NCBI GenBank assembly: GCA_029582165.1
Contig: CM055893.1
Location: 25,581,179 to 25,645,178, forward strand
Direction: 5' to 3'
Source of the DNA: Portulaca oleracea
Taxonomy: Eukaryota > Streptophyta > Magnoliopsida > Caryophyllales > Portulacaceae
DNA: 64,000 nt
The notes under the pieces are model-generated. The model was not told the DNA's origin. It saw only the letters and a list, made by a program, of their open reading frames with translations, and did not search any database. Position numbers and translations under genes: made by a program. This document shows positions 1 to 10,235 of this stretch, one piece after another. Positions within the stretch are counted from its first letter, which is position 1. Each line of letters starts with the position of its first letter.

Positions 1-608
1 TTGGGCCCATTCATGTACAAAGGTTGATTACCCTAATTCATAAAACAAACTTGACTCGCCGTTGATGATCCTATATGGCCCTTTACGATGCTCTCTTAAC
101 AAAGGTCCAAAATCTGACTAAAGTCTCAACCAAGTTAGTGGATAACATCTTAGACTGCATAATAGTCACTAAGCTTGTCTAAATTAATTTTTAGATTATT
201 TATTGAATCCATCACATTTATGGTCGGTTCTATTTTTGGCCCCACCATATTGGATTTACCAATTAAGCTTATAAACTAATTATAAACCGCTTATTGTTGG
301 CTTTATTCAGTCCTTTACAATCTGTTTTTTTGAGTAAATAAATAAAAAAGAGTAATGTGTTGGAAAAGCATGGGGTCGTCAATCTCGTTGAACATTATCC
401 TAGTCCGCATAATAGCCAGTATAGCCCAAGTTATCCGAGTTCGTTGGCCCAAGTTATGGATTCTCCTTAAAACGGTCCGCCTATGGATTGGGACCATCCG
501 AATTGAGAAACACTAACTTGTGCTTCCTAACTTATAATCATCTCACTATATTTGACTTTATTCGGCCCTTTATAATGTTCCGTTGCTAGGCCCATATAGA
601 GATAGGTC
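1..608 (+). other. Leader or LTR part upstream of the gag relic, noncoding
   Basis: No convincing reading frame or tRNA primer site is visible here. The stretch leads directly into the gag relic starting at 609, so it is probably the 5' leader or the end of the 5' LTR of the outermost Ty3/gypsy element. I saw no match to the 3' end of that element (48,500 onward), so the left LTR probably lies mostly or wholly outside the window. Confidence 0.4.
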
Positions 609-2245
609 ATGCACTCCCAAGAAGTGGGTGAGTCATCTTTTGGTCAACATGAAGGCGTCGAGTCTATTAGGGTCTCATATAGGTCTTCTATGACATGCAT
701 GCATCAGGTAGAAAGTGACAGAGTCAATATTATCGAGTCACTAACAAATTTCCATACAGGTAAGATAGGAGATTGCCTCCAGGTCTGCATTAGAGATCCG
801 CGCACTAGTCGACTGGTTCCTAATCCAAGATACAATTCGTTCGCCGCTCAAGATCGCATCATGGCTGAGGAACGATTCCAGGAGATCCCTGTCCAAGGTG
901 CCGAAGCTAACTTTTCCAAGCAGCTAGAAGATCTTTACACGAAGATGCGAGACCTAGTCTTTGTAAATTCCCTGGAACAAGAGCAGAAATTTTGGGAAAG
1001 GTTCCATGAGCAACAACAAGTGATGGATGGTATGCTGCAGGCCATCACAAAGATCAATGAGAAGTTGGGTCTAAATACTAAAGGAGATGATGATGATGTG
1101 CAAATCCATTGGTACGAATCTGAGCCCATGCTCGTCAAGACATCTACAGGAGATAAGTCTGGGGGCTTAGGATCATTCAAAGGGAAGTCCAAAGTTGCTC
1201 CGGAGATTCCCAAAGTCGCAGAGGATCATGCTATGAAGGTCATAGAACAGAAATTGGAGAACCTCACCAAGATGATGAGCACTATTTTGGCCTTCGCTGA
1301 CAAGTACACGAATGTGCCCTTACTCATCCAGCCTATCAAGAAAATCGTTGATAAGATTGAGGTGTCCAACATTAAATTCAGGCCATCTGAGAACCCTACT
1401 AACCATATCGAGGAGTTCATGTGACTAGCACCTCTCAACAGAATTGATGCTAACCTATACTCTACAGTCTTCCCATCCACCCTAGATGGTGAAGCCAAAG
1501 TATGGTACCATACCCTGTCACCTCAGGTCAAGACAGACGGGAACGAGATGTTTAAGGCCTTTATCAATCACTACAACGGTATCCAAAAGAAGCAGGCCAC
1601 ATCAGATGACTTAATAACCATGAAGCAAAGGGAAGATGGGTCCTTCCTAGATTACTTCGAAAGGTTGCACTTTAAGTTATCTCATATCAATGAGACGATA
1701 CCCTTGCGCTTACAGTTATTCACCTTTAAACAAAGACTCAAGAGTAGCCTGAATCGGCACTTGGGATACCATGTGATCAAGGACTTCAACTACTTAAAGG
1801 ACGTTTGCGTCCAACTCGAGACCATGAACAATGAGAAGGCCACCGCCCAAGGGTGGAAGAATTCCAGTCTAATAGGAGGGTTACTGGTTCACCCAACCAC
1901 CCTTCTAAGAGCGCTGAGACTAATGTAATTTAGTCAGGAACCCAACCAAAGTACGGCCATTAAACCCCACTCGATACCACCTACGTCGATGCTTTGGCTT
2001 ATCTCTTAAGGAAAAACGTGATTGAGTTTCCTTTACCGAGACCAGAGCCTGAAACGAAGTACCCAAGCTGGGATGACAATGTATTCTGTAACTATCACAA
2101 GTGTAAGGGACATAACACCAAGAAGTGTTGGACCTTGAAGAACAAGATTGTGGGTATGATCCGGTCGGGTTCATTGCCTCTACCAAAAGCAGCACAGAAA
2201 CCCAACTACAGCAACGACCCTCCAGGAGCAGGAAGGGGACTTTGA
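609..2245 (+). pseudogene. Ty3/gypsy gag relic (Tat/Ogre-like), broken
   Basis: This is a decayed retrotransposon capsid/nucleocapsid gene. The first part (609-1424) has a glutamine/glutamate-rich, probably coiled-coil stretch around residues 95-155. It ends at an in-frame TGA (1422-1424) in the middle of the retrotransposon gag domain. The same frame continues from 1425 to 1928 with typical gag motifs: EAKVWYHTL, then SFLDYFERL. After a frameshift, 1985-2245 carries a short nucleocapsid motif of the form C-x-YH-x3-GH-x3-KC, typical of Tat-type gypsy gag. The TGA sits where gag proteins often have arginine, so a CGA-to-TGA transition fits methylated-CpG decay. No protease, RT or integrase follows in any frame, which suggests a gag-only non-autonomous element. 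Family assignment is from motif memory. That it is a gag is fairly sure; the Tat/Ogre label is less so. Confidence 0.72.
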
Positions 2246-3512
2246 AGTTAGCTAGGATCACAATTCTTTGAGCATTCTGTTTCAAAGTTAGTTAGGGGAG
2301 ACATTGAATAGGTCTTTGATATGCCTGTCATTTGAATTCAATAAGATGCATCAGCTTGATTGCGATTGTTTGAGTATCTTGTGCTTGTACTCTTCACTTG
2401 AGTTGAAAAGCTCCTTCATCCATTCATTGGCCTTAGCATCCAAGTGTGATATGTGAATCTATCTTCACCTTCATATACCCTTCCATTCATCAAGTTTATC
2501 ATGCTTCAAAACCAGGGTTTTAAATAAAAAATAAGAGAAAATAAAAAAAACAGAAAAAGAGAGAAAAAAAAGAAAAAAAAAGGAGAGAAGCCAATCTACA
2601 TTCATCAAGCAGGTTGGGCAAAAGAAGAGCAGACCAAAACCACTAGTCTTTCAAAAATGGACATCTCTATGCTCCGAGACCTGCAGCTTACACAAAATGT
2701 GCCTAGGACAGGGAGCTACCATCTCACCACCCATATCGGCATCCATATCACCTATTACCTTCCCATTCGCCCACAACATTTGTCCTTATTTGTCACCTAC
2801 AACTCCATCCCAAGTTCCTCTTCCCTAAAATATCCCTTTTTCATAGCTGGTAACAGTCACTGTTCGAAAACCTTTAGCCTTGGCCAACCCGGTCATTCTC
2901 CTCATGACCACTCCATACCCACCCCAAATCCAAAAGTTGTGTTGTGACTAATATCATCAACAAGGCAAACAAGAGTCTATACCAGGAAGAAGAAAGTCAA
3001 AAAAACGTGATGAAAGAAAACAGAAAAGAAAAGAAAAGAGAGAGTTCCTAGTTGGTTCACCAACATGGGTTGTCATGAGTGGTGCGTCACTCATGTCCCT
3101 TAAGCACTTTGTTTACGTACTGAAAAACCTGTGCTGGGAGAGTAAACCCCTTTTTGGGTCGTCCATATCTTGAAGTATACTAACCAAAAAAAGCAATAAG
3201 AGAGAAAAAAAAAGAAAAAAGGAGGGTGAGAAACCGAAGACGAAGCTAATAGTCGGACACACCGAAAAACCTCATAAACCTTCTAAATTGTTCTCAAGCC
3301 TTGCGCCCCAAACCTTCACATCGTCATCACACCTTTGCGTCCATAACCATCCTCAACCCCGCCTCATCAAGCCCTCCTCGAGGCACCAATCCTTTGATGT
3401 TGCACCACATGAACTACGACAAGCCTAATTCCACATTGGATACGTAGGAGAACCTCTTTGAGGCCCGGCCACTACAATTCGCCTTAATGGAGCATCCTTT
3501 GAGAGAAAATTA
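2246..3512 (+). other. Noncoding post-gag spacer with purine-rich tracts
   Basis: There are no domains here. Two A/G-rich tracts (about 2522-2590 and 2985-3045) and a third at 3185-3235 alternate with pyrimidine-rich sequence. A small perfect inverted repeat lies at 3074-3081 and 3088-3095 (CATGAGTG, six-base loop, CACTCATG). Short open frames such as 2657-2947 look like chance. An autonomous gypsy element would have its pol gene here. Confidence 0.5.
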
Positions 3513-3780
3513 GAGGGGCTAGCTTAGAACCTCGAGCTAGGAAAAAGGAGAGAAAAAGAACAAGAGAGGTTAGCTCGGAACCTCGAGCTAGGGAAAAGGA
3601 GAGAAAAAGAACAAGAGAGGCTAGCTCGGAACCCCGAGCTAGGCAAAAGGAGAGGAAGAGAACAAGAGAGGCTAGCTCGGAACCCTGGGCTAGGAAAAAG
3701 AAGAGAAAGAGAACAACATAGGCCAGCTCGGAACCCCGATCTAGGAAAAAAGAGAGAAAGAAAAATAAGAGAGGCTAACT
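3513..3780 (+). repeat. Minisatellite, 51-bp unit, about 5 copies
   Basis: A unit containing GCTAGCTCGGAACC, then CGAGCTAGG and a purine-rich AAAGGAGAGAAAAAGAACAA-type tail, repeats in phase. The AGCT anchor falls at 3521, 3572, 3623, 3674 and 3725, exactly 51 bp apart, with a decayed last copy at about 3777. Copies differ by a few substitutions. It lies inside the outer gag-only gypsy element; tandem repeats in noncoding parts are known for Tat/Ogre elements. Confidence 0.93.
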
Positions 3781-4088
3781 TGCAAACCCGTCAGGCACGT
3801 TAAGCAAAAGGAGAGTAAACCCTGTATTTTGAAATTCTTTCATATCCTCGCTGTCATAATTCACCAACCTTCCTTCGGTCAGACATGGACTATCTTCGCA
3901 TCCAAATAGCCATCCATCTAGGACATGAATCCATCTTAATTATTCCCTCTCCTTTTCTCCTATCAAGAGGTGACCAAACCCTTGCCGACCGTCTAGCCTT
4001 CGTTAAGACATAGTCATCTGTCAATCATGACATACCCAGATTCGACCATCAGTCTGCCTTCATCTCTTGTTTAACCAAGTACCTCCAT
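3781..4088 (+). other. Outer element interior, noncoding, up to insertion site
   Basis: This is interior sequence of the outer gypsy element. It ends at the target site TCCAT (4084-4088) of the inserted LARD-like element and resumes at 13765. No gene is visible. Confidence 0.5.
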
Positions 4089-7000
4089 TGTAACACCCCA
4101 ACACCCTTAATCACAAGATTAACATTAAACATACACTAAGCCTGTGATTAGCGCAGCGGAACACCTAGGGTGGAGGTATTACCGCCGTCCCCACTCGGGA
4201 CAAGGCTACAAATTCAAACACACCAAAACCGTACACTTAAATCACCAATTAAACATAATACAAACACTCCATACTTAGGAACCATCAAAACATGGGAATT
4301 AGACTTTATACAACCATCAAAAATATATATATAAAAACCCTTTCCATATATAAAACGGCCTTCGAAACCATAAAGACCACCGGAGTCGGCCAACAACGAC
4401 GTTCATGACTACCTTGGTCGGGAAAACTCCTACCTTTGCTTATCCTTGCCTTTAACTTGAGAGCTCGGACTGCCTAAAACAAAACATTAAAACATACGCA
4501 AAAATGAGTGGGAAACACTCAGTACGTAAACCTCCAACACGTCAAACCGTTCGAAAACGGTTTTAGTGCCGGCATTTAAATTCATTTTGAAAAAAAGGAA
4601 AGGGATAAACAAGAATAAAATAACTTGATTCATCAACGTAAAAGGTAAAGTACATGAAAAGTAAGATAGGTACTAAAACATAAGTATTTGGTCCTCTATG
4701 ATCGATGCAATGCATCTCACACACGCGCATGCCCAAACCGATCGAAGTTTGGATTGGGTGACTGTCGAGCAGTCGACACTGGCCAGGTCTGGACACTCTG
4801 ATCAGGAGTATCATACATAAAAAGAGAGCTAGCACCTATAAGTAACTAGCACAAAGAAAACATAAAATGAGACCTTTTAAAATCGTAACATAAACATTAA
4901 AGCACAACTTAAAATAACTATGAAAACATTAAATGATAATAAGGAGCGAAAAGTTTGACAATTCGCGTACCTTGGGTAGTAGAAAGATCTAGCGACGTGC
5001 CTCGAGCTTGGGACGGTTTGGGCGACTTGGAAACTATAATAAGAGCATAAGAAAATTGAGAGCTTTAATAAAGTCCTTGAAATTTACAAGCTAGGATGAA
5101 AGTAATTAAAACTTGATAACTTAAAAGGGATGAGAAAATAGAAATTTAAGTTTTTGGATAAATCGATGATTTGATGACCACTTGAACTAGGAAACTCGGA
5201 TTTTTGCAAACGAGTACTTTTCGGAAAGGGAAAATCACGCCCTACAACTTTGTCAACTGGCCCGAAGGCTAAAAATGAAAGGAAGGGCTCAGAAAAAGGC
5301 CCGGACAGAAGCAGAGCACTTGGAATTAATCATGCGACTTGGAAATTTAAAGCGAAACTTATGGTGAAACTTGAATAGGATCAAAGAGGCTTATGATGTA
5401 AAAAGCATCCTTAATAACCAGCTTAGAAGAGCATAGAATTGGAGTCCTTGAAGGCTTAAGAAGAGAAGATGTTCGGTCGTCGAAGACATGAAGAAACGTT
5501 GTCAAGCGACGGAAATTAGATAAGGACATGATTATGAATTTTGGAAAGTATATGAACCGATGATTGGTGATTTGAAAACATAGAAGGAATGGTCCTTGGA
5601 CTATTTAGACACCGAAGAAACCCATAAACTTGTTAGGAAGTCAAGGTACCACTTAGCCATCAACACCACTTAAACGAATTCGAAACCTCATCACTTTACC
5701 CCATGGTTTGCTAGTATTTCCATAAACTTTTAGGAGGTAATCCCAAATACTAAAATAGCTTAAATTAACTTAGAAAACCTACTCAATCCATCTTAACAAC
5801 GACACAAGGGTCGGCATCTCATTAAAGCCTCCTAGGAGATCAAATTGCAATCTTAAAGTTAGAATTAACTATTAAAATTCTGGGCAGCGACTTTGCTGAC
5901 GGCCCTCCTTCTTAGCCTCATATCTCACTCACCCGATATCGTATGAATGCAAACTTTATGTTTCCGGAAAGCTTGAAGAACGACCTAAAACTTTTATGTT
6001 TATCACTAAAGCCAATACAGTCTCCAAATGGACGAAAACTTAGCAAGAAGTTACTGACTCAGAAAACGTATATAATTGCACCCTTTCACGGTTTTGCTCG
6101 TATCTCGGGCTACACATATCGGATTCTCGAAATTCCAAAGCCTAGAGTTAGATAATCACTTGAGCTATCATTTCCAGTAAAAATCCGGGCAAAATTCACA
6201 TTTTTCATCCTCTGTAAAAATCAGATTCCCAAACAGAAACTTTAATGCCCTTAATCCCACTTCTAATGTTTGTTTAAGCTTCTAAATCATACCAATTCAC
6301 AACCAAACTTCAAAATAGCTAACATTCGTCATATTTCCAGAAATGAACATTCAAAAATTACTCAAATAACATCATAAATCTCACATGCAACCATGGATTA
6401 AATCATGCTAATTGAAACAATGCTTGTACTAGCGCTCCTTCCCCAAATTCTCACCTATTCATATCATTTAAGCACAAAATCACATAATTAACATAACCAA
6501 TACTTATAATCAGTCCCAAAATTCAATATTCCTTCAACAAACTCCCATGCACAAAGATAGAATCATCATCCACCATAAATCTATCAAGAACTCTTCAAGA
6601 ACACCCAAAATTTACATGCATTCAACCCAAAACATAAACTCTAATTAACCTAACTTAACCACAACATAAATTCATGCTTTAAAACATAAAAGAGATGAAG
6701 AACAAAAGAATAACACAAATTAGAAGTGAAAATCATATTTGAAACAGAAAGAGTTGAGTTAGGTTTTTGTATATATACCACTTGAGAGAGAAATTGGAGA
6801 AGGAAACAAGAGAGGAGGGAAGGAGGGTGGCTCGGCCACCCCTGGGCCGCCGGCTGGCCGCCGGAAAACGCCCAGACAGGGCTGCTCGGGCTGGGCAGAG
6901 GAGAAAGGGGGAGGAGGGTTGTGGTGAGATGAATTTCTGATTTGTAAAAAATGAAAATAGAAGGCCTTATTACTCCCCCCCTTGTATATATAAATACACT

Positions 7001-7600
7001 CCCTTAATTAAATTAAAACACTACTTGAACCATTCTTCTAATTAGTAATTAGGTTAACGAAGGTGTCATTAAAATTAGCTAGGTAATGTAATTGGTAATA
7101 AACTAAATAAAATTAATCAACATAAAACTTGATAAAATAGTTTAACATAAATTAAATAAATTACTTGGGAATAAATTGGGTAAAATTAACTAGTACTAAA
7201 CCACATAAAATAAATTGGTAGGACATATTAGTAAAATGAATTGAGCAATAAAATGTACTTAGGAAGGTTGGGTAATATAAATCGTAAAAGAAACGGAAAT
7301 TAAAATTAATATAACCTTCTTCGGTTACAAGCGTAAAATTGAGAACGATAAAATAAATTATAAAACTTATCGTAAAAGTATTCATAAACTCGTAATAATA
7401 ACTTTAAATTCGAGATAACATAAAATCAACCCGTTTAACCATCGCCTTGCTCGAGACCTGTCGCGCATAAAAATAAATAATAATAATAATAACAGTAATA
7501 ACCATATTAACGTAAAAGAAAGAAGATTTTGAACAGCGCAATTTCGTTAATCACCGGGATTAAGGCCTTAATTAATACGGGTTTAGGGCGGGTCGTTACA
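4089..7600 (-). repeat. 3' LTR of the LARD-like element (minus orientation)
   Basis: This 3512-bp LTR matches 10236-13759 along its whole length, with scattered substitutions and small indels, for example near 4752-4795 and a GC-rich length difference near 6845. It contains a minus-strand TATA element (6985-6996) followed downstream on that strand by a GC-rich block (about 6830-6900), as expected for an LTR promoter and leader. Small open frames here recur in the other LTR (4214-4396 equals 10361-10543 in translation) and are repeat copies, not genes. Confidence 0.93.
6985..6996 (-). promoter_or_regulatory. LTR TATA box, minus strand
   Basis: The plus strand reads TATATATAAATA, giving TATTTATATATA on the minus strand. 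The matching site in the other LTR is at about 13140-13151. It lies just upstream, on the minus strand, of the GC-rich leader block, which fits the element's orientation. Confidence 0.5.
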
Positions 7601-7611
7601 CCCTGCCCCCT
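7601..7611 (-). other. Polypurine tract of the LARD-like element
   Basis: The minus strand reads AGGGGGCAGGG immediately before the LTR start TGTAACGACCC. This is the expected position for plus-strand DNA priming during reverse transcription. Confidence 0.75.
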
Positions 7612-7666
7612 AAAAAGAAGTTTCGTCCCCGAAACTTGTTGTTGGATTACTCGCGTTCGTAAAACC

Positions 7667-7756
7667 TTAAAAGAGGTGCGGGTAGCTTTTCTTCATGTCT
7701 TCCTCGGCTTCCCAAGTGGCTTCCGAGGTGTCTTCATGATATCGTATCTCATCCTG
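7667..7756 (-). pseudogene. Chromodomain C-terminal tail of a gypsy pol, relic
   Basis: The minus-strand frame ends at a TAA (7667-7669) and reads upstream into about 28 residues with the motif EATWEAEEDMKKSYPHLF. This EATWE...YPHLF pattern is the end of the integrase chromodomain in Tekay/Del-type chromovirus polyproteins. A stop at 7760-7762 closes the frame upstream, and no further pol homology was seen. The chromodomain of intact relatives is thought to steer integration toward heterochromatin. Its position just before the polypurine tract is where the pol end should be. So the element is a deletion derivative of a coding chromovirus rather than unrelated DNA. Confidence 0.7.
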
Positions 7757-7762
7757 AGGTTA

Positions 7763-10219
7763 CGGTCATCATCATGACGAACACCTTACGCTGGTTATTC
7801 ATAAAACCTTGAATTCATTTCTCTTTGCATCGCTTTCTAAGACAAGTCATTGTCAGGGGGCATTACCATCTCTCAAAAACCCCAAAACACTGGGTTTTAC
7901 TTCTATTAATTATTTGAACACTCTCTTCCCTTCATAAATTATACAGTAAGAATGTTTTCTTTCGCAAAAATATCCATATGACTTTATTCCTCTAGAAGAA
8001 GAGCTAATCTTTCTCCAAGCGTTCTATATTCTTGACTTTATGAACAACTTAATCGTAAAAAGTCTTGTCTCGAAGGTCCCTAATATCTCCTTGAACAACT
8101 ATTTCTCTACATTTCCCACTTTACCTCAGGTATCTCGAAAATTCCATACAAACTAACACCTTTGCACTTCGCTTTTCCTTACTTTATTAAACTTCTCTCC
8201 TGACATTTATTTCCTATAAAAGGTACTAACAGGCGCGGAGGAAAAACATGATAATAGGAAGATGCCATCGATAAGAGGTAGAAACATGAATTCTGAAGTC
8301 AACGACGAAGCAAAGGTTCACACTGATGGATTTAAAGCTTCATGGAGGAATATAGGTATTCTTTAGTCCAACGACACATGTATATACATTAAGAAAATGA
8401 GGATCAACAAAATATAGCACATTTGATAAAGATGATGATTACAATGATTTCATGAACAAGGAAATTCGTAAGTACATCGAAGTGAGCTTGATTTGAAAAG
8501 GAAAGATATTAGGATCAGTCTTCTGATTTTTGAATTAAGGGAATTAATGTTTGGAACGCATGAATATTTTGCAGTAACTTCCTGGAGTGATAGAGCATAA
8601 GTTATTGATCTTGAATTGAGTATGACTTTTATTGAAGCTGAGTTTTGGAAATAGTATGCAGATTCATGGTGGAACATGACAACCACTTGAAAAAGATAAA
8701 TCTTAGCGAGTAAAAAGGGTCATATGAATCTAAGTCTATCTCTGAAGAAATAACGAGTTAATAGCAGTCAAGAGTAGGTAATGGTCATGAAGGGATTGAT
8801 CACGAATTAGTAACAAGTCGATAACGGCAGGTTATTGAATGCCTTAACGTACTGGACTAATAACAACGATAGGATTTGATAAAGATTCCTGAGAATAAAC
8901 AATGTTAGGAAACGAGAAGCTTGGATTTGATATTGCGATGAGGGGGCGAACTTTACCATGAAGATGTACAATGAGAGCATGGAATAAAGGTTGAATTCGA
9001 GCAATGAACTTGAAATATAAAGGCCAAGCAGAAGAGGTTTGGTCCTCAAAATGGTTGTTCATTAGTAGCTCTCCCCCAAATATTAGCTTCTCCTAGTATC
9101 GCGAAGTCAGAACTTCCCGCATAAGAGGTCGGGTTTCTCTTGGCTACCTTATTAGCGTAGTTCTCTTCCCTAGGCTGGCTTGCCTGTCTTACTGGCGGAA
9201 AAGGTATGCGCCTGAGTAACTTTTTGAATTAAAACCCAAAGTAGTCAGGGTATGGTGGTGGAACCAAAAAAAAAACGTGCGGAGGGGCTAGACCTGCTTT
9301 CGGAGGAGTGGGCAAAGACAGCATCTCGTAAAGGAAAGGCCCTAAATCGCTCACGTGATCACGATACTCGGCTTGCGGATTAACCGCACAATAAGCGTCG
9401 AAAGTGTCTTGCAGCTTCTTGAGATGGACTTGAATGTTGGTTTCGGTCTCCATGAACATCGCGAAAGGGTTGGGAAGAGGGTCACCATTGTGATCCATCT
9501 ATATTATATATACAGCATTAACGCAAGATTGTCGTAATTTTCAACATTGGTAAAATTCGTTGAGAAAAAAAAAATAAACAAAAGAAAACCAAGACAAGGT
9601 CCAAGACTCAACTAACTTAACCCTTATGAGCAACTAAAGAAGCTCTTGTCCCTTCTTAAGATCCTTATGACTTCACTTACTATACTTGGAGCGTACTAAT
9701 CACTCATATCATTTAAACGCTTTTAAACATTTCACAACACACCATGATAAGGCACTTAACACAGCCTTTGCCCTATAAATCAATCCCACTTGGAATTGGA
9801 TTTGTATACTTTTCTTTGAATGACTCAAATTCTCCTTTCGAGACTAATTCAACATGCCTCGCATTCCCAAAAGCACTTAGCACGCTTCACTTGCATCAAC
9901 TATTAGATTACTTGCAATTTGTACTTAAACTTCCTTAGATTTTTATACTAAAGCTCTCTAAATTCTGGAGAAATTTCGACAGCACTTCCCCTATAAATTG
10001 AGCTATCCCAAACTTTTACATAACTTGTATTCTTGCAAGAAAACAACTTACACTTCATAAACACATCTAGAGCTTCAAGCTCAACATTCATCCCCAACAT
10101 ATTCACAATTTCCAATCCAATCCATAAGGAACACAAATCCCATACACAATTCATACTTCCCATATTCATATCTCACATTCCTAGGGAATCTACATCCCCA
10201 AAATACTTCTTATAACTCC
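7763..10219 (-). other. LARD-like element interior, mostly unrecognised
   Basis: Apart from the chromodomain tail and one small open frame (9229-9498), I recognise nothing in this interior on either strand. It is AT-rich and unlike the other interior regions of the window. It probably holds RNA-level packaging and priming signals and degraded coding sequence. Confidence 0.5.
9229..9498 (-). CDS. Unrecognised 89-aa open frame in the LARD-like interior
   Basis: This minus-strand frame opens with MDHNGDPLPNPFAMFMETE and has a short amphipathic middle (HLKKLQDTF) and a proline-rich C-terminus. It lies about 720 bases inside the primer site, where a gag start could be, but I do not recognise a gag domain. 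It may be the first part of a truncated gag, a small element-specific protein, or chance. After its stop the same strand reads a further arginine- and proline-containing stretch toward 9060. No ribosome-related or splice evidence can be judged. Confidence 0.22.
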   Translation of the reverse strand: MDHNGDPLPNPFAMFMETETNIQVHLKKLQDTFDAYCAVNPQAEYRDHVSDLGPFLYEMLSLPTPPKAGLAPPHVFFLVPPPYPDYFGF

Positions 10220-10231
10220 GCTCTAATACCA
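10220..10231 (-). other. tRNA-iMet-type primer binding site
   Basis: The minus strand reads TGGTATTAGAGC, 11 of 12 bases matching the usual plant initiator-Met primer site TGGTATCAGAGC. It starts four bases inside the right LTR (10236). It fixes the orientation of the element. Confidence 0.85.
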
Positions 10232-10235
10232 CAAC

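Noticed and set aside
4214..4396. 60-aa frame identical to one at 10361-10543, as if a duplicated small gene
   Set aside because: Both lie at equivalent places in the two LTRs of one element; the identity comes from LTR duplication.
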